From: Corydoras sp. C115
Lineage: Eukaryota; Chordata; Actinopteri; Siluriformes; Callichthyidae
Assembly (NCBI GenBank): GCA_019802505.1
Contig: JAFMOC010000440.1
Span: 115,001 to 179,000 of the forward strand
DNA: 64,000 nucleotides
Direction: 5' to 3'
Every line of letters starts with the position of its first letter. Position 1 is the stretch's first letter. A model generated the notes under the pieces. The model saw only the letters and a program-made list of their open reading frames with translations, was not told the DNA's origin and did not search any database. The translations under genes were made by a program, and so were the position numbers. Positions 32,590 through 43,339 of the stretch are shown in pieces.

Positions 32590-33740
32590 GCCTAAGTAAA
32601 AATTAAATGACTCACTGATTCACTGATTCCAACACTCACACACTGTACACAAAGTGTAAATGAGTCATAAAAATTATTAACTGAATCAAATCTGAACGCA
32701 CTGTACACAAGAAGTTTACCTGAGTCAAGATAAAATGATTCACTGATTTGAAAGCTGACACAATGTACACAAGCAGTGAATTTGAATCAAGGCAAAATGA
32801 TTCACTAAATCAAACACTGATAGTCTGTAGAAAAAGTATATCAAAATCGAGATTCAAAGATTCACTGAATCAAACACTGACACTGTACACAAGAAGCATA
32901 TCTGAGTCAAGATAAAATGATTCACTGATTTGAATGCTGACACAATGTACACAAGCAGTTCATCTGAATCAAGATAAAATCATTCACTTATTTAAACACT
33001 GACTCTAAAAAACATTCAAAAACTGTATTAGAGTCATAAATTAAATGATTTACTGAATCAAACACTACACAAGCTGTATCTGAGTCATATTAAAATGATT
33101 CACAGAATCAAACATTGTACACAAGAAGTTTATCTGAGGAAAGATAAAATGATTCACTGATTTGAAAGCAGTCACACTGTACAGAGTGTATCTGAGTCAT
33201 AATTAAATGATTCACTAATTTAAAGGCTGACACACTGTACACCAGAAGTTTATCTGAGTCAGAATAAAGTAAATTACTAAATTAAACACTAATACACTGT
33301 AGATAAAGAATCAGAATCGAGATTAAATGATTCACTGCATCAAACACTGACACACTGTATTTAAGAAGTATATCTAATTCATAAAAAATGATTCACTGAA
33401 TCAAACACTGACAGACTGTAAAGTATATCAGAATCGAGTTTAAATAATTCAATGAATCAAACACGGACACACTGTAGATAAAGTATATCAGAATCGAGAT
33501 TAAATGATTCAGTGAATCAAACACTGACACACTGTAGATAAAGTATATCAGAATCGAGATTAAATGATTCACTGACTCAAATACTGACACACTGTAGATA
33601 AAGTATATCAGAATCGAGATGAAATGATTCAGTGAATCAAACACTGATACACTGTACGCAAGAAGTATATCAAGAGGTAATAAAAAATGATTCACAGAAT
33701 CAAACGCAAGCTATGTATCTAAATCAAAATGAAATGATTC
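32590..33740. repeat. ~60 bp minisatellite
   Basis: About 18-19 units of the type GATTCACTGAATCAAACACT followed by GACACACTGTA and a TATATCAGAATCGAGATTAA segment. Units at 33420-33660 are nearly identical, while those on the left are more diverged. Lies in the AGBL1 intron between exons 3 and 4. Confidence 0.95.
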
Positions 33741-33765
33741 ATTGCAAGCAATCAGATCTAAACAA

Positions 33766-34122
33766 TTCATCCATCCATACATTATCTTCCACTTTATTCT
33801 CTATTGGGGTCGCGGGGGGGGGTTCCTTATGCCTATCCAGGGGAGAACGTTTTGGGTGCTGGGCAGATACACCCAGAACAGGACACCTATCCATCACTGG
33901 ACACATACTCACTCAAACACACACACACACTCTATGTGTCAATTCTGAGAGCTCAACTGAATTGATCCATGTTTTTGGACTGTGGGAGGAAACCGGAGGA
34001 CCCGGAGGAAACCCACGCAGACACGGGGAGAACATGGAAACTCCACCCAGATTGGGATTCGAACCGGGAATCCCTAGCGTTGAGAGGCAAACGTGCTAAC
34101 CACTAAGCCACCGTACCGCCCA
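33766..34122 (-). mobile_element. SINE-1, full length
   Basis: Tail CATCCATACATTATCTTCC to head CCACCGTACCGCCC. It sits at the end of the 60 bp array. Confidence 0.86.
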
Positions 34123-34129
34123 TTAAATA

Positions 34130-34690
34130 ATTAATTTAGATTAAAATATAAATAACACAATGTGTATAGTTCATATATTTATTGCTTTGATATAACCGGT
34201 TTACGTCTGAAACTTCTGTGAAAAGGCATTAAACTCCATTCTGTGCTCCGTTCGTCCGCTGCTCTGCCAACCACCAATTAAGAGCTGTAATTTGGTTGGC
34301 AGTCCGACGTCCCCCCGGTGTTGTGTTGCCGAAGCATATTTCAGCTGAAACGGTGCTGCAGCGTGACAGGCAGCCGAACTCACAGACCAATGTTATAAAT
34401 AAGTGAGAGGCTGTGAGGCCCACAGGGTTAAACCCCCCCCCCAACCCCAGGAGCTCCACCCCACACTAAACACCGCTAATGTTTATGCTCCTGTTTATTG
34501 AGACATAAATACCTCGGGTTCTGCAGCTGATTGTACGCCTCATACGACAGGTCTCTGCTTTAACCTAATTAATTATTAATGATCAGCAGAAAGAACAAAC
34601 GATTAGTGGACGATAATGAGAACGAGACGGGGGCATTTTTCGGACTTCAAAAAATGACCTGGGAACATTAAACACATACATTGGCAGAAA
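34130..34690. other. Unique intron block
   Basis: No repeat recognised apart from a short poly-C. Contains AATTAATTATTAATGATC. No exon expected here. Confidence 0.35.
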
Positions 34691-35200
34691 GAAAGTATGG
34701 CCATGCCCCCTTTCTGCTCCACTTATTGTCCATGTTGTCAGTTCCATTTACAGTAAAGATGGACTTTGTAGTTCTACAGTTCATTCTGTAGTCCATCTGT
34801 TTGTGTTCTACAGTACATACTGTGTACGTCCCCTTTACTCTGTTCTAATGCTCAGAACGCCAATAAAACCACCACAGAGCAGGGGTTATTTGGTGGGTGC
34901 ATTATTCCTAACCCAGCAGTGTCACTGATGTGGTGAGGGGGTTTTAATGCAGCAGTGCTGCTGTAGTTTCATTTCTCCACATCAGTGACACTGCTGGGAT
35001 AGGACTAATACATACTGTGTACGTCCCCTTTACTCTATTCTAATGCTCAGAACCCCAATAGTACCACCACAGAGCAGGGGTTATTTGGTGGGTGCATTAT
35101 TCCTATCCCAGCAGTGTCACTGAGGTAAAGCACTGCTGCACTAAAACCCCCCTCACCACATCAGTGTCACTGCAGAACTGACAATAAACAATCCACCACC
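34690..35200 (+). mobile_element. MITE-group copy, partly duplicated
   Basis: GCCATGCCCCCTTTCTGCTC at the left. The block TTACTCTGTTCTAATGCTCA with ACCACCACAGAGCAGGGG occurs twice (about 34835 and 35030). Confidence 0.72.
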
Positions 35201-35815
35201 CAAATTCTACCTGTTCTGTGATGGTAGAGGACGAAGAACCAGCAGGAAACTCACACCACCATCATGGCAGTGTCACCGCAGCACTGAAAAACAGTTACTA
35301 TCTCAATAATACCTGCTCTGTGAGGTCCTGGTGATTTGAGAACATCGTAAAGAGAACCAACAAAGCATGGTACCAGTCAAAAGTTTGGGCACCCCCCCCC
35401 CTTCTTCGTTCTCCATTTTCTATTTCCTCCACTTTACCATACACGTGGATTTTGTAGTTTTATAGTTACATACTATAGTCCATCTGTGTTATCTGTTGGT
35501 TCTCTGTTCTCTATTGGTCAGGAGTATCACCGAACAGGTAGAATTTGGGTGGTGGATTGTTTATTGTCAGTTCTGCAGTGACACTGATGTAGTGAGGGGG
35601 TTTTAGTGCAGCAGTGCTTTACCTCAGTGACACTGCTGGGATAGGACTAATGCACCCACCAAATAACCCCTGCTCTGTGGTGGTACTATTGGGGTTCTGA
35701 GCATTAGAACAGAGTAAAGGGGACGTACACAGTATGTACTGTAGAACACAAACAGATGGACTACAGAATGGAACCGTAGAACTACAAAGTCCATCCTATA
35801 TACAAAGTCCATCCT
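35201..35815. mobile_element. Second MITE-group copy
   Basis: TACCAGTCAAAAGTTTGGGC at 35366 marks a Tc1-like terminus. The body repeats the GACACTGCTGGGATAGG and GGGGACGTACACAGTATG blocks. Ends about 140 bp left of AGBL1 exon 3. Confidence 0.72.
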
Positions 35816-35898
35816 AGGAGGTGGAGCTGATACTTTAGACAGTGAGGGGAGAACAACAGAACGTTAAAAGATCGTCTAATATCATTAGAAAAACTTTC

Positions 35899-35948
35899 TC
35901 TCTCTGTCTCTCTCTCTCTTTCTGTCTCTCTCTCTCTCTCTCTGACTC
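35899..35948. repeat. (CT)n tract next to exon 3 donor
   Basis: Impure TCTC repeat immediately downstream (gene sense) of the exon 3 donor. On the gene strand it is purine-rich (GAGA). Confidence 0.9.
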
Positions 35949-35954
35949 TCTCAC

Positions 35955-36101
35955 CTCTGTGTCCCACCTTGGCCAGCAGGTGCAGGATGGGTAATAAGAG
36001 GGGGTGGTTTGGGTTGTCGCATTTTGCCGTGTTCACCAGAGCCGAAAGCAGAGCTTCACTTCCTCCTTTAGAGATCATGTAGTGTATCCGGCGGTCTGTA
36101 C
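35955..36101 (-). CDS. agbl1: AGBL1 coding exon 3 (TDRRIHYMISKGG)
   Basis: Acceptor is ctgtgatgtcacag and donor is gtgaga. The exon is 147 bp, phase 1 in and phase 1 out. It encodes GTDRRIHYMISKGGSEALL followed by SALVNTAKCDNPNHPLLLP and ILHLLAKVGHR. It is part of the N-terminal ARM/HEAT-like repeat region. This is the most conserved exon in the window and decides the assignment to CCP4 rather than CCP1. A (CT)n microsatellite lies just downstream in the intron. Confidence 0.93.
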
Positions 36102-36294
36102 CTGTGACATCACAGCACCAATCAGGACAATGACACACTGTACAGTGCCTGACCCACTGACAGCGCAAGAGAACATACTGGACAGATGACCGGTCCATCA
36201 CAGAGACAAACACATACAGTTTATGCAGCAATATGAATGTGGTGTCATTTGTTTAGGATTGTATTAGTGTGTGTGTGTGTGTGTGTATACACAC

Positions 36295-36358
36295 CTGCAG
36301 AGAGAAGCTCATCTAACACATTTAGTATATTCAGGGTACTTTCCACATCACCAGCATT
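36295..36358 (-). CDS. agbl1: AGBL1 coding exon 2
   Basis: The gene strand reads ttttgtttacag as acceptor, then NAGDVESTLNILNVLDELLS and A, plus the first base of a Gly codon, then donor gtgtgt. It is 64 bp, phase 0 in and phase 1 out. ESTLNILNVLDELLSAG is the conserved first helix repeat of CCP1/CCP4. The donor runs straight into a short (CA)n tract in the intron. Confidence 0.9.
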
Positions 36359-36430
36359 CTGTAAACAAAAAAATAGTGTATCAATTACAGACTGTAATCC
36401 ATTCGTTCCTCTCTCTATATATATATCTAT

Positions 36431-37352
36431 ACATCCATCCAGGGGAGAACGTTTTGGGCGCCGGGCAGATACACCCAGGACAGAACGCCAATCTGGACAC
36501 ACACTCACTCACACAGACACACTCTATATGGGGCAATTTGGAGAATTCAATTGACCTTGATCCATGTTTTTGGACTGTGGGAGCAAACCAAAGAACTCGG
36601 AGGAAACCCACGCGGACACGAGGAGAACATGGAATCTCCACCCAGATGGGAATTCGAACCGGGAATCCCTAGCGCTGAGAGGAGAACCTGCTAACCACTA
36701 AGCCACCGTGCCAGTAAAGTAATTTCCATCCATCCATTATCTTCCGCTTTATCCTATTTAAGGTTGCGGGGGGGTTCCCCATACCCATCCAGGGAAGAAC
36801 GTTTCAGGCGCTGGGCAGATATACCCAGGACAGGACACCAATCTATCGCTGGGCACACACTCACTCACACACACACACACTCTATATGGGGCAATTTGGA
36901 GAACTCAGTTGACTTGATCCATGTTTTTGGACTGTGGGAAGAAACCAGAGAACCCGGAGGAAACCCACACGGACACGGGGAGAACATGGAAACTCCACCC
37001 AGATGGGGATTCAAACCGGGAACCATCGTGCTGCCCGTAAAGTAATTGGATTCCTTAAATCATCGATCCATCCATGTCGCGAGGGGGGGTTCCCCATACC
37101 CATGCAGGGGAGAACATTTCGGGCGCTGGGCAGATACACCCAGGGCAGGACTCTCTCGCACAGACACACTCTATATGGGGCAATTTGGAGAATTCAATTT
37201 CCATGTCTTTGGACTGTGGGAGAAAACCAAAGAACTCGTAGAAAAACCATGCAACCATGAGGAGAACATGGAAACTCCACCCTGATTGAGATTCAAACCT
37301 GGATCCCCGGTGCTGACAGGTGAAGGTGCTAAGCCCTGCCACCGTGGCGCCC
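36431..37352 (-). mobile_element. Three SINE-1 copies in a row
   Basis: 36431-36712 (tail lost), 36728-37037 (flanked by GTAAAGTAATT on both sides) and 37063-37352 (diverged). They fill most of the first AGBL1 coding intron. Confidence 0.84.
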
Positions 37353-37628
37353 CTTCAATAAATCAAATAAATAGTTTGTACCGAGTTCTTAAGGTTTAAC
37401 CAGCGAAAACACACAGTGTCCACAGAGCTGTTTCGCTCTTCTGGCAAGAAATTAAAATCGATTGGCCTCTGAGAAGAAGCTCAGGGCCAGGCCGCCGCCT
37501 CGCGCCCATCAGACGGTGGCGTAGAAACCGGGCGAGGTGACTGTGTTCTGTCTCGCGCCGGAGTTTGTATTAACCGTGGCATCTTCTCATGCACTGGTGA
37601 GTTCCATTTCATTACCACACTCACTAAC

Positions 37629-37679
37629 CTGCAGGGTGGAGAGCAGAACCTCGAGTCCACTGGAGCTCGGAGACGCCAT
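37629..37679 (-). CDS. agbl1: AGBL1 first coding exon with start codon
   Basis: Reading the minus strand, ATG at 37679 opens 17 codons, MASPSSSGLEVLLSTLQ, ending at CAG followed by a gttagt donor. The human CCP4 protein also begins with a 17-residue segment of the form M...SGLxVLLxTLQ, which supports the start. The exon ends in phase 0 and joins the exon at 36295-36358. Upstream on the gene strand is a pyrimidine-rich CT tract ending in CAG, so 37696 may be a 3' splice site and the exon may carry only about 17 nt of 5' UTR. Confidence 0.85.
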
Positions 37680-38330
37680 AGTGACTCGCGTTCGGGCTGA
37701 GAGAGCGAGAGAGAGAGAGAGGGGAATGAGAGAGGGGCAATGAGAGAAGTCAGCAATAGATACAGAGGGAAGAGAAGGAAGGCCGGCCGAGTCTGGTTCT
37801 CCTGCCCCTTTCTCACGTCTCGGGCTTTAAGCAGGAGATGCGGGGTGCTCGGGGCTCAGCGCTTTCCTGAAACTCAATCCTCGCAGATCAACACACTCTG
37901 CGTGCACTCTCCTATTAAAAGAGCCTGACAGGGACGAGGGATTAAACAAAAGAGAGGACAGGACCTCGCTGCGGAACAGCACCCATGGGACGGAGGGGAA
38001 CATTATCCGGGGGGAGGGGGGGGTGTCTGGGTATCTGAGGGTATGCGTGGTATGGAAAGCGACCGTGGAACAAGTGACCTGAAAGCAGAGGTCGTACTCA
38101 TTTAGGTTTTTCCAGCAGGACCATTCTGCCTGCAGCTTGTTAACTTGCTGATTGGCTGCTATCAGATTGCCCCATTAGTTTGAGTCTAATTTCGCAACAC
38201 CATTCCCACTTCAGCTACTTTGAGCGCACTTTACAGAAACGGCACTATGTAGGGTGCACCTAATGCACCTAAGTAGGGTGTATGTGACCTATTAGGCAAT
38301 TTGCTTAATGCATATACCAATCAAACATTT
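37680..38330 (-). other. 5' flank of AGBL1, mostly unique
   Basis: The sequence upstream of the first coding exon has a (CT)-rich tract at about 37697-37725 and otherwise unique sequence of mixed composition. I see no TATA box or CpG-dense promoter that I can defend. Coding starts at 37679, but the pyrimidine tract ending in CAG at 37697 suggests that the true promoter may lie further right with a non-coding first exon. Confidence 0.35.
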
Positions 38331-38712
38331 GGACACGCCCCCTTCTTGCTCCATTATCCATTTCCTCCACATACCATATAGATGGACTTTGTAGTTCTAC
38401 AATTACAGACTGTAGTCCATTGTTGGTTCTCTGTTGGTTCTCTATTGGTCAGGAGCATCACAGAATAGGTAGAATTTGGGAGGTGTGTTGTTTATTGTCA
38501 GTTCTGCAATGACACTGATGTGGTGAGGGGGTTTTAATGCAGCAGTGCTTTACCTCAGTGACACTGCTGGGATAGGAATAATGCCCCACCAAATAACCCC
38601 TGCTCTGTGGTGCTATTATTGGGGTTCTGACCATTAAAACAGAGTAAAGGGGATATACACAGTATGTACTGTAGAACACAAAAGGTGGCGTGGCCAAACT
38701 ATTGATTGCTCC
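38325..38712 (-). mobile_element. MITE-group copy
   Basis: Ends ACATTTGGACACGCCCCC and GGCGTGGCCAAACTATTG are roughly complementary. The body matches 14519-14971. Confidence 0.75.
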
Positions 38713-38749
38713 TGTATCTCATTTTAATATCTCCTGTTTAACCCTTTAC

Positions 38750-39212
38750 TAGGCTCGCTGGATCAAGGGGGGGTTCCCTATGCCTATCAGGGGAGAATGT
38801 TTCAGACGCGGGGCAGATACACCCAGGACAGGACGCCAATCTATCACTGGGCACATAGACACACACTATATGGGGCAATTTAGAGCATTCAATTGACCTT
38901 AAATCCATGTTTTTAGACTGCGGGAGGAAAGCACTGGGGATCCAGGTTTAAATCCCAATCTGGGTGGAATTGACATGTTCTCCCCATGTTCATGAAGGTT
39001 TACTCCAGGTTCTCCAGTTTCCTCCCACAGTCCAAAAAAACATAGATTCAAGGTAAAATAAATGCTCTAAATTGACCCATATAGTGTGTGTGCCCAGCGA
39101 TCGATTGGCACCCTGTCCTGGGTGTATCTGCCCAGCACCCAAAATGTTCTCCACTGGATGGGCATGGGGAACCCCCCACGATCCCTAGAGGATAAAGTGG
39201 AAGACAATGGAT
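38750..39212. mobile_element. SINE-1 pair, head to head
   Basis: 38750-38933 is a minus fragment and 38934-39212 a plus fragment ending GATAAAGTGGAAGACAATGG. The pair could fold back. Confidence 0.75.
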
Positions 39213-39385
39213 GGATGAATGACAATAAACCCATTGATAAATTAAACCTTGTTCTTTACTATAATTTTTTATAACCAAATCACATGGAAAGAGAACACCT
39301 CCCTTCCCAATAATGCACAACGTCTCGTAACTCATTGCATTAATATTGAAGTGTAATCATAAAGATACACACCAAGCAATTTAAA

Positions 39386-39733
39386 TCATCCATCCTTTAT
39401 CTTCCGCTTTATCCTCCATTAGGGTCGCGGGGGGTTCCCCATGCCCATCCAGGGGAGAATGTTTCGGGCGCTGGGCAGATACACCCAGAAAAGGACCTGC
39501 AATCTATCACTGGACACACACTCACTCACACCCACACACTCTATATGGGGCAATTTGGAAAATTCATTTGACCTTGATCTATGTTTTTGGACTGTGGGAG
39601 GAAACTGGAGAACCCGGAGGAAACCCACTCGGACACGGGGAGAACATGGAAACTCAACCCAGATGCGGATTCGGACCGGGAATCCCTAGAACTGAGAGGA
39701 GAACATTCTAACCACTAAGCCACCGTGCCGCCC
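39386..39733 (-). mobile_element. SINE-1 with target-site duplication
   Basis: CAATTTAAATCAT occurs at both flanks (about 39378 and 39735). Confidence 0.88.
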
Positions 39734-40020
39734 CAATTTAAATCATTATAATATTAAAATAAAACTTCAGAAATCTTCAGCCATAATTACACATTACATA
39801 TACAATTCAAATACAGTACTTAATAGTTAAATACACAGAAATTTAACTTGGATATTAAGCTCAAATTAAAATGCGCAAGTGTGGGGCAATTAAGCAAATG
39901 AACAGATAAGAGATTGGTTAGTTACGTTGGGTTCTTTTCTGTCAAACGGGCTGCAAATAAAGTTCTGCTGGTTAACCTTTTAAAACAATCAGCCATACGG
40001 CAACACATTGCCCCCCCTCC

Positions 40021-40060
<40 letters not shown>

Positions 40061-40174
40061 ACCTCGGATTGTTCTTCTGACCTCATTAAAACCTCATTCA
40101 TGGCTGTTATTTAATCTGGTCTAATGACGCTGCCATTGCCGGACAGAGAGCAGCTAAGTACCCGTGCAGGTTAG

Positions 40175-40214
<40 letters not shown>

Positions 40215-40483
40215 CTATTTGCTATTTTTACCTGCTGGATTAAGGCACAGAAGGGGAGGAGAGGTCATGAATCTCAGGCGCAGAAAGCTTGGCATTTGAA
40301 GAGTCAGATGAAGGAGACAGCAAAAGTCTAAAATCTGTTGCCTTTCTATCAGAATCTTTTTTTTTTTAACCAGCTAACAACATTCACCTCGGTTTACTCA
40401 TATTAATGTACAGTGTATTATACAGCTCGTGGTATTGCCGCCTCTGCTATATCTTTAATTTAATTTTCAAGCTATTTTAGTAA
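39734..40483. other. AT-rich intergenic sequence with CA runs
   Basis: (CA)n at 40024-40058 and 40171-40213. Otherwise no feature recognised. Confidence 0.5.
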
Positions 40484-40807
40484 TCCATCCATCCATTATC
40501 TTCCATTTTATCCTCTATTACAGTTGCGGGGTTGTTCCCCATATCCATCCAAGGGAGAACATTTCGGGCGCTGGGCACCCAGCACAGGAGGCCAATCTAT
40601 CACTGGACACACACTCACACACACAAAGACACTCAATTTGAAGAATTCATTTGAATTGATCCATGTTTTTGGACTGTGGGAGGAAACCGGAGAACCCGGA
40701 GGAAACCCACGCGGACACGGGGAGAACATGGAAACTCCACCCAGATTGGGATTTGAACCGGGAATCATGGAGGAGAACATGTTAACCATTAAGCCACCAT
40801 GCCATCC
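40484..40807 (-). mobile_element. SINE-1 with internal deletions
   Basis: Tail CCATCCATCCATTATCTTCC to CCACCATGCCATCCC. The GGGCAGATA part and the ATATGGGG part are shortened. Confidence 0.82.
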
Positions 40808-40820
40808 CAAAATAATAATA

Positions 40821-41596
40821 CCGTATTTTCCGGACTATAAGGCACACCTAAAAGCCTAAAATGTTCCCAGAAATCGGACGTGCGCCTTATAATCCGGTGC
40901 GCCTTATACGTGTACTGAGTTTCAAATTCTATAAAAGTATTGTTGTGCGACCGGGTGGTTTTTTTCCACACATCACCGTCACTGCTGATTTGTGGCTCCA
41001 TGTGCGCTCATCTCACAGAAAAGCCGAGTGAAGAAAATTAATTCGGAATTTGCCGTCATTCCGGGAGGATTAAATAAAGAACTCCAACTGCTGGACATTG
41101 GCGTAACCAGGGCATTTAAAGTAAAGTTGCGGGCGGCGTGGGAGCGATGGATGATAGACAGCGAACACACATTCACTAAAACACAGAGGCAGCGGCGGGC
41201 GAGTTACGCCACCGTCTGTGAATGGATTGTGGATGCCTGAGCTAAGCTTTCTGCTGTAACGATTGTCCGAGCTTTTGCAAACGCCGACCTTGTTGCTGAA
41301 CTTTGATGAGGACTTTAATGGATTTGTGGGAGAAGAGTGATTAAAAATAATGTGCGTTTTGTCAAGTAGTTGAATAAACTTCAATTATAAATCACCGTTT
41401 TGCATCCTTTACTTTTCTTGTAGATCGTATGTTTTAGCAATTGCCTTATAATACGGTGCCGTACAGAAGAAGTACCGTACAGAAATAGAGTCCGTAATTG
41501 AGACTGCGCCTTATAGTACGGTGCGCCTTATACGTGGGTCAAATACAGAAATAGACCCCGTAATTCAGACTACGCCTTATGGTCCGGAAAATACGG
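40821..41596 (+). mobile_element. pogo/Tigger-type transposon, deletion derivative
   Basis: Terminal inverted repeats CCGTATTTTCCGGACTATAA and, complemented at the end, CCGTATTTTCCGGACCATAA flank 776 bp, with TA on both sides. Subterminal repeats GTGCGCCTTATACGTG occur near both ends. It keeps only the last part of a transposase. Confidence 0.9.
40992..41240 (+). pseudogene. pogo-type transposase C-terminal remnant
   Basis: The frame contains VIPGGLNKELQLLDIGVTRA, then FKVKLRAAWERWM and a RASYATVCEWIVDA end. This resembles the pogo/Tigger DDE region around PGGLTxxLQPLD, whose Asp is the third catalytic acid. That Asp is retained (LQLLD), but the first two acids and the DNA-binding domain are gone. 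It sits inside intact inverted repeats, so it is a non-autonomous derivative, not a host gene. Confidence 0.8.
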
Positions 41597-41635
41597 TATT
41601 TTTATATTTTATGTCCATGACAAATGTCCATGACA

Positions 41636-41745
41636 TTTTCCTGCCTTTCTTCCAGTGAGTGCTGGGATAGGCCTCGACACCCACTCCCCAAATCAGGGCC
41701 AAAAAATAAATACATGACTACACTGTTGGATGTGAGGCCGGGTAA
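41636..41745 (-). repeat. Third copy of the IR-B block
   Basis: Shares AGTGAGTGCTGGGATAGGCC and ACTACACTGTTGGATGTGA with 26575-26670. Confidence 0.8.
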
Positions 41746-42009
41746 TGCAGGAGAGGCCGCAATGCCGCCCCTATTTCATTGTTGAATTATTGAAAATAGA
41801 AAAAGCAATGATGAAAAAATACACTGCTGTCAGTAATGAACTAATTTCAGTAGTTAATCTTTCAGATGAAATTATTTGAGTGAATGTGGGAGCATGACCG
41901 TGCAAATGTCAATTATTTAACACAAAAGCCGTGATGCTTCAATCCACACTCATTTCAGAGAAAGTTGCTGGCAGCTGGAACATGTTCACTACATGATGAC
42001 ATCCCAATC

Positions 42010-43230
42010 TGAACCAGTGCATCCACACCAGTATGAACCAGTCCAATGTAAACCACATCAGTCTAAACCAAAGCTACACCAGTATAATCTGCACCAGTAG
42101 AAACCACACCAATGTAAACCACATCAGTCTAAACCAAAGCTACACCAGTGTAATCTGCACCAGTAGAAACCACACCCATATAATCTGCACCAGTAGAAAC
42201 CACACCAATGTAAACCACATCAGTCTAAACCAAAGCTACACCAGTATCATCTGCACCAGTAGAAACCACACCAAGGTAAACCACATCAGTCTAAACCAAA
42301 GCTACACCAGTATCATCTGCACCAGTAGAAACCACACCAATGTAAACCACATCAGTCTAAACCAAAGCTACACCCATATAATCTGCACCAGTAGAAACCA
42401 CACCCATATAATCTGCACCAGTAGAAACCACACCAATGTAAACCACATCAGTCTAAACCAAAGCTACACCAGTATGATCTGCACCAGTAGAAACCACACC
42501 AATGTAAACCACATCAGTCTAAACCAAAGCTACACCAGTATAATCTGCACCAGTAGAAACCACACCCATATAATCTGCACCAGTAGAAACCACACCCATA
42601 TAATCTGCACCAGTAGTAACCACACCAATGTAAACCACATCAGTCTAAACCAAAGCATTCAGAGCAACACCAGCCCCAACAAAACAATCCAAACCAATTT
42701 AAACCACACCCATATAATCAATACCAGTATGAACCACACCAATGTCTAAAAACCACCACCAGTCTAAAGCAAAGCAACACCAGTATAATCTGCACTAGTA
42801 TAAACCACACCCATATAAACGAAACCAGTATGAACCACGACAAAAACATTTGCACCAGTATAAACCCCGACAAAATAATCCAGACTGGTATAATACACAC
42901 TGATATAAACTGCACCAGTATAAACCATATCCATATAATCAAAACCAGTATGAACCACACCAAAAACATTTGCAGCAGTATAAACCCAACAAAATAATCC
43001 AGACCAGAATAAATCACACCAGTATAATCCACAGCAGTCTGAACCACATAAATATAATCCACATCATATATTCCACACCCATATTATCCACACCAGAATA
43101 ACCCACACCAGTAAAATCCATACCAATATGACTCCAGCAAGCTCTAAACCAGTTAAACCAAGACCAGTTTGAATCACACCACTATGAACTACCCCAGGAT
43201 GAACCAAACCAGTAGCCATCTTGGATTGTA
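42010..43230. repeat. Minisatellite with 65 bp higher-order unit
   Basis: The left part repeats a 65 bp block (CACACCAATGTAAACCACAT, CAGTCTAAACCAAAGCTACA, TCTGCACCAGTAG) about nine times, with occasional extra short AACCACACCCATATAATC pieces. The right part decays into loose 13-15 bp units (ACCAGTATAAACC). A 238-residue frame rich in SLNQSYTS is repeat-derived. Confidence 0.96.
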
Positions 43231-43339
43231 ATGCTGGAACCAGTGTACACAATATGTTAAGTGTGAAATACTAAATTAAATCTAGTTAACCTCTTCCAAT
43301 TGCACCAAATAGCACCACACAGGGCAACTAGCAGAAATC

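Larger units (their letters stand above)
4398..37679 (-). other. agbl1: AGBL1 (cytosolic carboxypeptidase 4) gene, 5' half
   Basis: Family knowledge: AGBL1/CCP4 is a cytosolic M14 metallocarboxypeptidase that removes glutamates from polyglutamylated proteins such as tubulin; human AGBL1 variants have been linked to Fuchs corneal dystrophy. Seen here: ten minus-strand exons, in collinear order, with good GT/AG signals and compatible phases (1432 bp of coding, about 477 codons). Their translations follow the CCP4 order: a 17-residue first exon, ESTLNILNVLDELLSAG, TDRRIHYMISKGGSEALL, DQRIGVKAEEA, LLLGQNGALDV, a WHRHD-containing exon, ECLSMKN, an acidic linker, DDLESDVNKL, then HDPRLYALVA and AFPDFWGH. 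TDRRIHYMISKGGSEALL fits CCP4 better than its paralogue AGTPBP1 (CCP1). The catalytic domain with the zinc-binding HPGE motif lies outside the window to the left. One short exon between 30657 and 19929 was not found. Introns are loaded with SINEs, MITEs and microsatellites. Confidence 0.9.

Noticed and set aside
42033..42749. 238-residue open frame with SLNQSYTSIICTSRNHT repeats
   Set aside because: Translation of the 65 bp minisatellite, with no start context or conserved domain.
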